A stretch of DNA of 64,000 nt from Flavisphingopyxis sp963800335 (GTDB taxonomy: Bacteria > Pseudomonadota > Alphaproteobacteria > Sphingomonadales > Sphingomonadaceae), in contig CAWDAN010000007.1 in the NCBI GenBank assembly GCA_963800335.1, positions 1 to 64,000 on the forward strand, given 5' to 3'. A program made the translations under genes and the position numbers. Under the pieces are notes generated by a model. That model worked only from the letters and a program-made list of their open reading frames with translations. It searched no databases and had not been told where the DNA came from. Below are positions 8,408-16,573 of this stretch, in pieces; position 1 is the first letter of the stretch; every line of letters starts with the position of its first letter.

Positions 8408-9456
8408 CGCGTCATCCTCGCGGCCATGCGCGATAGAATGCCGGGCATGCTCAACCGGTCGTCGTCGTCGGCATCACAGGCGTCATCCGGGCACGCGCTT
8501 TCAGGCCGGACTAGCGTCAGCGGATCGAAATCCAGGCTCGCCTTGCGACCGAAAGCCAGCAGTTTGACGAACTCGGCTTCGGTAATCGCGCGATTGCGAT
8601 TGGGCAGTGTGGCCACACGGTGCCATTGTTCGGGCCAAAGCCCCGTTCGAAGATAGTGAGCCATGCCGTCGCGCCGGTTGGTATCGACGACCGCAAACTT
8701 ATCGTCTTCGGGCAGTATCGCAGCGGTGCGCATGTCCGCGCCGATGAAATTGGCAATCGCCGAAATGCGCATCGTCGGCGTCCGGTTGGCGCGGGTGCCG
8801 TGCAGGATGCTGTCTTCAAACAGCACCGCCTCACCAGGTTGGAGCGCGATATCGATAGCATAATGGTCGCGAACCCGTTCGGAGAAAGCCTCGAAATAAT
8901 CGCCCGAATTTGCATGGCGTATGAAAGGCAGCAGCTGATGGCTCCGGGGGACCAGGCGAAACACACCCGGGCCCTCACATGCCTCGGACAGCAGCACCCA
9001 GCATCCTATGCGTCGCGCAAACGGGTCGATCGTTGTCGGCCAGTGCTGGTGCATCGGCGTCGCCGCCGCCCCGGGCGCCTTGATCGCGACGCTCGTGTAA
9101 TGGCAGCGCGCCTCGACGAGCAGCGCCGCCAAGTGCGGCGCGACCGTGTCCCAGACGATGCTGGCCGACCGGATCGCCAGATCGCGGTCGGGGTCGATCA
9201 GGCCGAGATACCAGTTCGATTGCGGCTGGTTGGCCACGACTCCGCTGGGATATAGCGCCGCGATATCGCGCGCGACATCGCGCGCGTCGCCTGCGGAAAG
9301 CAACCGGACGACGGCATAACCGTCATGCGCCAGCGCACGCTCAAGGTCGGGATCGGCGCAGCGCGGTTCGTCGCGCAACGCGCATATCGGGTTACCGCCG
9401 ACTGCGAGCCCAGAGGTCATAAGCACGTCATTGCTGCAACGCCGATCCTTGCTCAC
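8398..9456 (-). CDS. PhyH-type oxygenase, paralogue 6, in the exporter operon
   Basis: A PhyH-family protein of 352 residues if it begins at the GTG overlapping the upstream stop (GTGA), or 340 residues from the ATG at 9420. It shows AHDGYAVVRL, a proximal M-H136-Q-H138-W-P, G-V-F-R-L-V-P-R-S-H near residue 164 and a distal SILHGTRAN (H219). It is separated from the tandem array by the exporter genes and lies on the opposite strand, yet shares the same replaced metal motif. The H-Q-H-W-P form is close to the H-Q-N-W-P of paralogue 5. It sits between a GT2 glycosyltransferase and Wzm in a run of overlapping genes. Confidence 0.85.
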   Translation of the reverse strand: MSKDRRCSNDVLMTSGLAVGGNPICALRDEPRCADPDLERALAHDGYAVVRLLSAGDARDVARDIAALYPSGVVANQPQSNWYLGLIDPDRDLAIRSASIVWDTVAPHLAALLVEARCHYTSVAIKAPGAAATPMHQHWPTTIDPFARRIGCWVLLSEACEGPGVFRLVPRSHQLLPFIRHANSGDYFEAFSERVRDHYAIDIALQPGEAVLFEDSILHGTRANRTPTMRISAIANFIGADMRTAAILPEDDKFAVVDTNRRDGMAHYLRTGLWPEQWHRVATLPNRNRAITEAEFVKLLAFGRKASLDFDPLTLVRPESACPDDACDADDDDRLSMPGILSRMAARMTRWR

Positions 9457-10472
9457 CGCCCGATAGGCACTCGACCATCGTCATGCCGCGCAGCTGCTCT
9501 GAGCGCACTCCGGTTGCGCACCGAGACCATCGCGCCGAGCACCCAACGCAGACTGCGTGGGGCGAGGCCGCTCCACACCAGAAAGGCGAAGTGCGGAAAC
9601 GAAAAAGGGCCTCGTCGGGCTCGATCAATACCCATCCACTCGCGCCAGGCGTCCGAGCGGTGGCCGGCGCGAACCTGAAGGGCGGCGCGCTTCTGGAGAT
9701 CTTCCAGGTACAGCTTGTCCGGCGGGGTTGCCGGACCGCTACTGCCGTCGATAAGGTGCTCGTAGTCGCCATCGCTCCGAGCCGCCGCGCAGCAACGGTC
9801 GAGGAGTGCGTGCTGTGCGGCGATCGTCGCACGATCGGAAGTTAAGCGGTTGCTCGTCGTCGCCGAGCGATAGCGATAGAGCGGCTCAAGCAGCACCACC
9901 ATCCTGCCAAGCCCGCCGAGCCGGTGGAACAGGTCAGCATCCTCCCAATAGGCACACGCTTCGCGATAGCCGCCTGCCGCATCGAACGCGCGTTTGCGGA
10001 TCATCGTCGACCCGTGAGCGAAGGGAAAGCGTAATGGGCGCGAATCCAGCGTCGATGAATAATCGGGCGGCCGAATGGTTCGGTTGCCGGCGTCTATGCC
10101 TAACCAAAGCGATCCAATCAGGACTATCTGCGGGTCGGCATCAAGGACCGCGAGTTGCTTGGCAAGTCGGGTTGGCAACGCGACATCGTCGGCGTCCATA
10201 CGCGCCAAGATGTCGGTCCGGGACATGGCGACCACCCAATTGCTGGCTCCTACCGGACCACTCGCGACGGACCGACGGGCAAGCCGGATTCGCGGATCCT
10301 GTTGAGCCCAATATTCCAGTCGCTCACTCGAACCGTCGTCCGATGCATCATCGCCGATTACAAATTCAAAATCGCCAAATGTCTGCCCAAGAACAGACTC
10401 AACCGCGGCATCGAGAAACGGCATGGCATTGCGAACAGGCATGACTACGCTCACGCGGGGCGAAGTCACCAC
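9453..10472 (-). CDS. GT2-family glycosyltransferase
   Basis: A 339-residue GT-A fold glycosyltransferase. The N-terminus has the typical S-V-V-M-P-V-R-N-A segment, then D-D-A-S-D-D-G-S (residue 41) and the metal and nucleotide-sugar motif R-M-D-A-D-D (D93, D95, D96). The start codon is GTG. No membrane span is apparent. It heads the minus-strand operon that continues into a PhyH oxygenase and the Wzm/Wzt exporter, so it probably adds a sugar to the exported glycan on the cytoplasmic side. The last residues and the next start overlap. Confidence 0.88.
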   Translation of the reverse strand: MVTSPRVSVVMPVRNAMPFLDAAVESVLGQTFGDFEFVIGDDASDDGSSERLEYWAQQDPRIRLARRSVASGPVGASNWVVAMSRTDILARMDADDVALPTRLAKQLAVLDADPQIVLIGSLWLGIDAGNRTIRPPDYSSTLDSRPLRFPFAHGSTMIRKRAFDAAGGYREACAYWEDADLFHRLGGLGRMVVLLEPLYRYRSATTSNRLTSDRATIAAQHALLDRCCAAARSDGDYEHLIDGSSGPATPPDKLYLEDLQKRAALQVRAGHRSDAWREWMGIDRARRGPFSFPHFAFLVWSGLAPRSLRWVLGAMVSVRNRSALRAAARHDDGRVPIGR

Positions 10473-10841
10473 GCATGACCCTGGCGGGAGGGTGACGATG
10501 CAATAAGTCGTGGCGGCCGGAAGAAGAAGTAAGACGCCGCAACGGTCATAGCCAATCCCTGTCCATATCGCGTCGCGCCCAGCGCTCGCGATAGCCTGCC
10601 GTCAGTGTCTGGCCTACATCATTTACCAGCGCAACAGAGTCCACCCCTCGCGCGACATCTCCCAATGGTCGGCTGGGTCGCGAAGTGTTCGGATGGCTGC
10701 ATTGCATGGAAGCAACCGGCAAACCTTTCCGGAAAAGGAACAGTTTGATGTTGACCGCTCCCGGCGATGTATTGACACCTTCCGGGTTACATGTTGTGAT
10801 CGCCGATCTTGGGCAATGATCGTGGGGGGGCGGCTAAGGCC
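10473..10841. other. Divergent intergenic region between GT2 and the epimerase operon
   Basis: No gene is visible in this 369-base stretch. It must hold promoters for the minus-strand exporter operon and the plus-strand epimerase operon; the latter has a recognisable candidate (separate entry). An imperfect inverted repeat built on GCGC lies around 10568-10590. Confidence 0.4.
10772..10800 (+). promoter_or_regulatory. Candidate sigma-70 promoter for the epimerase-acyltransferase operon
   Basis: TTGACA at 10772-10777 is followed after 17 bases by TGTGAT at 10795-10800, which matches four of the six consensus -10 bases. It lies 41 bases ahead of the epimerase ATG. Recognised by eye only. Confidence 0.45.
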
Positions 10842-11789
<948 letters not shown>

Positions 11790-11912
11790 TGTGGACGGTT
11801 CGAAACCCAGCCCCCCGGCGGTTTCCAGGCGGGACATTATTCGCACACTCGAAACCCGGTCCCGTCGAACCAACGCGGCTGGTGCCTGTCGGTCGAGAAG
11901 GCATTTAGGCTT

Positions 11913-12977
11913 TTGTCCGAAGCGAAATCGACAGCGTCGATAGGCTCTACCGGTGCCAGGTCGGACGAACCGGCAAACCCCGCACGCAAATGGCTCGCTA
12001 GAACGCGGGCGAATACCTGGTGGTACCAAAAGCTTCCGCCGGTGCTGGGGGTTTTCTACGCGACGGCATATCGCAGCGGGACCGCGCTCGTCGATCTCGT
12101 GATACCGTTACTGGCTTTGCTGGGATCGCTTGCGGTGGGGGCTGCCTTCGTCAGCCTGATCAACGACTATACCGACCGCGCGGACGACCACGCCGCGGGC
12201 AAGGCCAACCGGCTGGGCGACCTGCCGCCGTCGGGAGTACTGCTGCTCGTCGCGACGACGATTGCCATGGGCCTCGGTTTTCTCTGGCAGTTCTCGGACC
12301 GCCCGTGGCTTGCTGCCACCTATCTTGCGGCATGGGTTGTATTCACCCTGTATTCGCTTCCGCCGATCCGTCTCAAGGCGCGCGGGCTAGCCGGCGTCCT
12401 TGCCGACGCAACCGGCGCTCATCTGCTCCCGACATTGCTCGCCTTGCTCCTCGTTTGGCCCCCAGCCACGCTTATCGCCGATCCGCTGTGGACCGGGACG
12501 GTGCTGACGTGGAGCCTGGCTTACGGCCTGCGCGGCATCCTGTCGCATCAGCTGCTCGACCTTGCCAACGATCGCGCCGTTGCGCTCGGCACTTTTGCCG
12601 TGCGCTTCGGTGAGCTGCGTATTCGTCGCGTCGTGCGCGGGCTGTTGTTTCCGATCGAATTTACCGCCTTGATCGTGATTGCCCTTCAGGTCGGCAGCGC
12701 GGCGGGACTGCTGTCGCTGACGCTTTATGCCTTTTTCGTTCTGGCCAAGGCCGAGCGGTTCGAACAGCACCCGATCCTGGTCGCGCCGGCGCCGCGATCG
12801 GTGATTGTGCTCGGCGAATATTACGAGTTGTTCCTGCCGCTCGCGGTGTTGATGGCGGCGGTCGTCGCGCATCATGCAGATGTCGGGGTGCTCGCCGCGC
12901 ACGGCTTGCTTTTCTGGCGGGGGTATGCGCGTCTCGTCCACGACCTGGTCAGACTTCCGAGATTTATTCTTGGCTAG
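11913..12977 (+). CDS. UbiA-family membrane prenyltransferase
   Basis: A 354-residue protein with eight or nine hydrophobic segments. The first prenyl-diphosphate/Mg site N-D-Y-T-D-R-A-D-D (N84, D85, D88, D92) fits N-D-x-x-D-x-x-x-D. The second aspartate motif lies in L-L-D-L-A-N-D-R-A near residue 215. UbiA enzymes join an isoprenoid diphosphate to an aromatic ring, a sugar phosphate or another acceptor within the membrane. The start is a TTG with a GAGAAGG ribosome site upstream; there is no ATG before homology begins. Ubiquinone synthesis is unlikely because its neighbours are a nucleotide-sugar enzyme, a methyltransferase and an acyltransferase. A role with a lipid-linked sugar is only inference. 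Confidence 0.82.
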   Translation: MSEAKSTASIGSTGARSDEPANPARKWLARTRANTWWYQKLPPVLGVFYATAYRSGTALVDLVIPLLALLGSLAVGAAFVSLINDYTDRADDHAAGKANRLGDLPPSGVLLLVATTIAMGLGFLWQFSDRPWLAATYLAAWVVFTLYSLPPIRLKARGLAGVLADATGAHLLPTLLALLLVWPPATLIADPLWTGTVLTWSLAYGLRGILSHQLLDLANDRAVALGTFAVRFGELRIRRVVRGLLFPIEFTALIVIALQVGSAAGLLSLTLYAFFVLAKAERFEQHPILVAPAPRSVIVLGEYYELFLPLAVLMAAVVAHHADVGVLAAHGLLFWRGYARLVHDLVRLPRFILG

Positions 12978-13818
12978 GCTAATCGACCATATCCGCGCCC
13001 TGCTGGGGAAGCGCTCAGCGCCAGTTACGGCGCCAATGCGCGATGCGCGGGGTGGGCACACGCCGCACACGACGCAAGGTGTACGCAGTTATTACGAGGC
13101 AATGACGCCTGCTTACCTCGAAGGCTTCGGCCCGGTCTTCCAGGGCAGCCGCCCCGATTCGACCGAGGAGCTGCTCGATTATCTCGCCGACGCGCTCGAC
13201 CTGGAGCCGGGCATGCGCGTGCTCGATGCGGGCTGCGGTATTGGCGGTCCTGCGATCGGCATCGCCCAGCGCCGCGAGGTCACGATTGATGGTATGACGT
13301 TGGCCCAGGTGCAGGCGGATCAGGCGCAGATCCGCATAGATGAGGCTGGCCTGGCCGATCGGGTTCGCATTACCCAAGGCGACTTCGCGACGATTGGTGA
13401 GCTTTATCCCGAACCGGTTTTCGACCGGGTGATGTTCCTCGAATCGCTCTGCCATGCCGAGGATTATCGTATCGTGCTGGCGGGCGCCTATCGCGCGCTC
13501 AAGCAGGGGGGAGCGCTCTACATCAAGGACTTTTACGCGGTCGACCATCGAAGCCGCCCTGCCGTTCGCCAAGCTCAGGCGGGCGATCTCGCCAAGCTCA
13601 ATGCGCTCTATCACATGCAGGTGCCCGACCTCGCTTCGCTAGTCGACGTGGTCGGCGAGCTCGGCTTCCTGATCAGGTTTGTGCGCATGCCCGAATTTGA
13701 ATCGACCTATCGCCACTGGGCGAGATACGAGCAGATCGCTCAGCGCAGTTGGAACCCGACCAGCGGCCAGCCTGGGGAAGTCATCCAGGGGGTGGAACTG
13801 TTTTGCTGGAAGGTCTGA
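12970..13818 (+). CDS. SAM-dependent class I methyltransferase
   Basis: A class I methyltransferase with the SAM-binding motif I V-L-D-A-G-C-G-I-G-G near residue 84 and the segment G-V-R-S-Y-Y-E-A-M-T just upstream, as in tocopherol/geranyl-diphosphate C-methyltransferase-like proteins. The start is uncertain. TTG at 12970 overlaps the UbiA stop by 8 bases and is my choice. ATG at 12925 or 12874 would extend it. It lies between a prenyltransferase and an acyltransferase with overlaps at both ends. The acceptor could be an isoprenoid, an aromatic ring or a sugar. The end is firm; the substrate is unknown. Confidence 0.83.
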   Translation: MARLIDHIRALLGKRSAPVTAPMRDARGGHTPHTTQGVRSYYEAMTPAYLEGFGPVFQGSRPDSTEELLDYLADALDLEPGMRVLDAGCGIGGPAIGIAQRREVTIDGMTLAQVQADQAQIRIDEAGLADRVRITQGDFATIGELYPEPVFDRVMFLESLCHAEDYRIVLAGAYRALKQGGALYIKDFYAVDHRSRPAVRQAQAGDLAKLNALYHMQVPDLASLVDVVGELGFLIRFVRMPEFESTYRHWARYEQIAQRSWNPTSGQPGEVIQGVELFCWKV

Positions 13819-15083
13819 CAGCAGGCCGATTGACCACCATCGGCGCGCGGCTCGATCGCGATGGCGGGATCGGCGTCGGTTTTGACACGCTGCGTGTCCT
13901 GATCGCGCTGAGTGTCATCTTGTGCCACCAACAAACCGCTATGTTCGGTACGCCATGGCCGCAGACGCGCTGGGGCTGGCTGGTCGGCACCACGTTGATG
14001 CCGGCGCTTTTCGCGATGGCGGGATTTCTCGTCGCCGGGAGCGCTACCAGGCTTACGACCGGGCAATTTTTCGTCAATCGTGGCCTCAGGATATTTCCCG
14101 CACTGATTACCGAAACGGTTTTGTGCGCGCTGATCCTCGGCCCGATTTTTACCGAGCTCCCGCTCAAGGACTATTTCCTGAACTGGGGTTTCATCAAGTA
14201 TTTCACCAATATCGTGGGATGGGTGAACTATAACTTGCCGGGGGTGTTCGCGAGCAATCCGCAAGGCGGGGTCAACTGGTCGTTGTGGACAATACCCTAT
14301 GAGCTGAGCTGCTATGTGATCGCCGCGATATTGGCGCCGTTGCTCGTCGGACGGCGCAGCTTCGCGATTATCGGCCTGGCCGTTTTATGGATATTGGCGA
14401 CCGGACATTTCTGGGACCACCCGCCGAGCACCGAACAGGAAAGCCTGCGCGCCCTAATCTCCGCGTTGTTCGAGGGGAGGGGCCCCGGCCTCTATTTCAC
14501 CTTTCTGCTCGGTTACGGTGCATACGGTCTGCGTCATCATATTCCCTATCACCCGCTGCTCGGTGCAGCTTGTGCGGCGGTACTTGTCGGCTTTGCCGCG
14601 TTCGCGCCGCTGGAAAACCCCTCTTACGGCCTCATCGCATGGGTCCTGATCGTTTATCTGACGCTGTTCACTGGTGTGACCCGGCTGCCGCGATTGCCGA
14701 TTCTGGGCCGCGGCGACTATTCATACGGCATCTATCTCTATGGCATCCCGGTCCAGCAGGCGGTTCGCGCCACCTTTCCGTCGATCCAGAATTCGGTCGT
14801 GCTGTTGATCATCGTCCTTGCCTGCCTGATCCCGCTGGCGATGTTTTCGTGGCACACCATCGAAAAACCGGCGCTGGCCTTGCGCAAGCGCTTCTCGTTC
14901 ATCATCCGCGCCCGCGGCATCGCCCCCGGGGTCGACAGCAAGGTGTCAGCGCCACCGGCGGTTTGCAATGCCCACGGCGAAGTGCTCAGCTTTGGTGAAG
15001 CCGGAGACGCTCTGTCGCTGTGCGAGATACCCGATGATCCGAATTCAGATGTCGTTGATCGGCGAGCGGCGACGACCCGTTAA
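13803..15083 (+). CDS. Acyltransferase 3 (OafA/YrhL-type) membrane protein
   Basis: A 426-residue integral membrane acyltransferase with about ten spans. The family start F-D-T-L-R-V-L-I-A-L-S-V-I-L-C-H-Q carries the conserved histidine in the first span. Such proteins O-acylate sugars of LPS, capsule or small molecules, using acyl-CoA from the cytoplasm. TTG at 13803 is preceded by a GGGGGTGGAA ribosome site and overlaps the methyltransferase stop by 16 bases. A TTG start also serves the UbiA gene of this operon. The hydrophilic tail after about residue 370 (roughly 55 residues) is not part of the family core. Confidence 0.87.
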   Translation: MLEGLTAGRLTTIGARLDRDGGIGVGFDTLRVLIALSVILCHQQTAMFGTPWPQTRWGWLVGTTLMPALFAMAGFLVAGSATRLTTGQFFVNRGLRIFPALITETVLCALILGPIFTELPLKDYFLNWGFIKYFTNIVGWVNYNLPGVFASNPQGGVNWSLWTIPYELSCYVIAAILAPLLVGRRSFAIIGLAVLWILATGHFWDHPPSTEQESLRALISALFEGRGPGLYFTFLLGYGAYGLRHHIPYHPLLGAACAAVLVGFAAFAPLENPSYGLIAWVLIVYLTLFTGVTRLPRLPILGRGDYSYGIYLYGIPVQQAVRATFPSIQNSVVLLIIVLACLIPLAMFSWHTIEKPALALRKRFSFIIRARGIAPGVDSKVSAPPAVCNAHGEVLSFGEAGDALSLCEIPDDPNSDVVDRRAATTR

Positions 15084-15788
15084 AGCAGTCGTAAAATTGA
15101 CGCCGTTGCCGACTGTAGGTTGCCATCTGACGCGGAAAATCAAACGTCAGCTTCGCCTGCTAGGCGAATGTCAGCAGAACGTCCGCTTCCGGCGCAATTG
15201 CGGACATTGACATCGGGGAGCTAAGGCGTCTCGTGATAGAGTATACAATCAAATCAAACGTAGCTGGCGGAGCGGGTGGAAATCGAACTAACCATACAAC
15301 GATCTGATGAACCTACGAATATTCAGGGTCGTTCTTAACTATACCCCCACCGATACCCCGAGTTAAGCCAGCGATAATGGAAGCGTGCCGGGCTCCGCTT
15401 GCTTTCCTCGCATGTTTCTGTTTGCCTTGCGATCGGCCGACGGGATCCCAACTTTACCAATGCCCGATCCAGATAGGATCGATGTTTTATTGGTGCGAAC
15501 CGACGGTGCTCGCCCACCGCGTTAAAGCGTTGCCCGATCCAAGGGCGGCAAGATCTTCTTTTTGGCAATGTTCTCAAAACAACATCAGTCTGGGGTAGTG
15601 AAGAACCTGAGCCAGCAACATTGCGTCAGTTTGAGACAATAAAGATGCACTGACATGTGCATTCGGAATTTGCTTTTAACAATATTAAATTCGGATTAAC
15701 TATCCCCATCGGCGAGCCTGTCGGGTTTATCGCCGGCTCGGGGAAACTCTTCAAATTGAACAGATTTCTCCATTGGAAAGGCTGTATC
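15084..15788. other. Gene-free region with a tRNA-Ser fragment and an AT-rich leader
   Basis: No convincing gene is visible. It contains the tRNA-Ser 3'-end fragment described separately, and then a run of TATACCCCC-like blocks near 15338-15360. From 15640 it becomes AT-rich leading into the secreted-protein gene. CGAGCC and GGCTCG at about 15714 and 15735 could pair as a leader hairpin. Confidence 0.45.
15265..15288 (-). repeat. Partial copy of the tRNA-Ser 3' end (attachment-site-like)
   Basis: The first 15 bases are identical to the 3' end (including CCA) of the intact minus-strand tRNA-Ser gene at 34204, and 22 of 24 positions match. The match stops in the T-arm and no tRNA body follows. 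Such fragments are left when an integrase recombines into a tRNA gene. No integrase is present in the window. Confidence 0.55.
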
Positions 15789-16517
15789 ATGACAATGCAT
15801 CGAGTCGCGGCGCATGCCGCAATCATACTGATCGCAAGTGGGACATTTTCCGGAGTAGCTCATGCGGGGGTGGATCCGATCTACGGAACCGATCCCGTTC
15901 TCGACCAGGCGTGTTCGGATCTGCAGAAACCGTCGGACAGTTCGGGGTTTGTCAGCTTTGCGGACAACATCCAGAATACCGGCAGCAGCTCGGTCACGGA
16001 AAATCTGGGCCTGATTTCTGTAGCTGGCAGCGGCACGCCGCAATCGACGTGGAGCGGGTTCAACAACGCCCATGTCAACGGACAGAGCGTCAACATTCAC
16101 GCCTATGGTAACCTCACCGTGGTCTACCCGGCATCGGTCGAAACCTACGAGACCAAGACAACAACAACGACGACGCGCTCGTCGAGCTGTCACGTTCACA
16201 AGCTGGATGCAGGCGCACCGCAAGATTCGCCTCATCCCGGTTACAGCATCGCACCGACGGGATTGCAGACCACCGACACCGTGTCGGCGACCGAAACGAC
16301 TGTGACCTATGGTACGAACAGCGTGATCGTCCCCGGCCCGTGGACCGATCCCAATGCCAGCACCAGCGGCGACCAGGTCGTCATCTGCATTTCGCCCGGA
16401 AAGAAGCCCGGCAACTGGCGCGAACAAAACGGCTATGACGGCAGCCTCGGCACCTGCAGCCGCGCCTGGTACGACACGCTCGGCTCGACCCCGTCGGTAT
16501 CGCTTCCGTCAACCTGA
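15789..16517 (+). CDS. Secreted protein of unknown function
   Basis: A 242-residue protein with a clear signal peptide (hydrophobic A-A-I-I-L-I-A-S-G core, predicted cut after A-H-A near residue 26). I start at the ATG at 15789, which has a GGAAAGG ribosome site upstream; the longer open frame from 15657 is not needed. The mature part is rich in Ser, Thr and Gly, has a run of six Thr in the middle, and carries four Cys that could pair in the periplasm or outside. I recognise no family domain. It faces a TonB-receptor-like gene tail to tail, and the two share a terminator. It may belong to an acquired segment beside the tRNA fragment. Confidence 0.7.
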   Translation: MTMHRVAAHAAIILIASGTFSGVAHAGVDPIYGTDPVLDQACSDLQKPSDSSGFVSFADNIQNTGSSSVTENLGLISVAGSGTPQSTWSGFNNAHVNGQSVNIHAYGNLTVVYPASVETYETKTTTTTTRSSSCHVHKLDAGAPQDSPHPGYSIAPTGLQTTDTVSATETTVTYGTNSVIVPGPWTDPNASTSGDQVVICISPGKKPGNWREQNGYDGSLGTCSRAWYDTLGSTPSVSLPST

Positions 16518-16540
16518 CGCGATCCACAGCGGACTGAATA

Positions 16541-16573
16541 GGGGCGGTCCGGCGGGCCGCCCCTTTGGTTTTT
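16541..16573. terminator. Hairpin terminator between convergent genes
   Basis: GGGGCGG (16541-16547) pairs with CCGCCCC (16557-16563) and is followed on the plus strand by a T-rich tract. It terminates the secreted-protein gene and lies just outside the stop of the minus-strand receptor gene. Confidence 0.75.
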
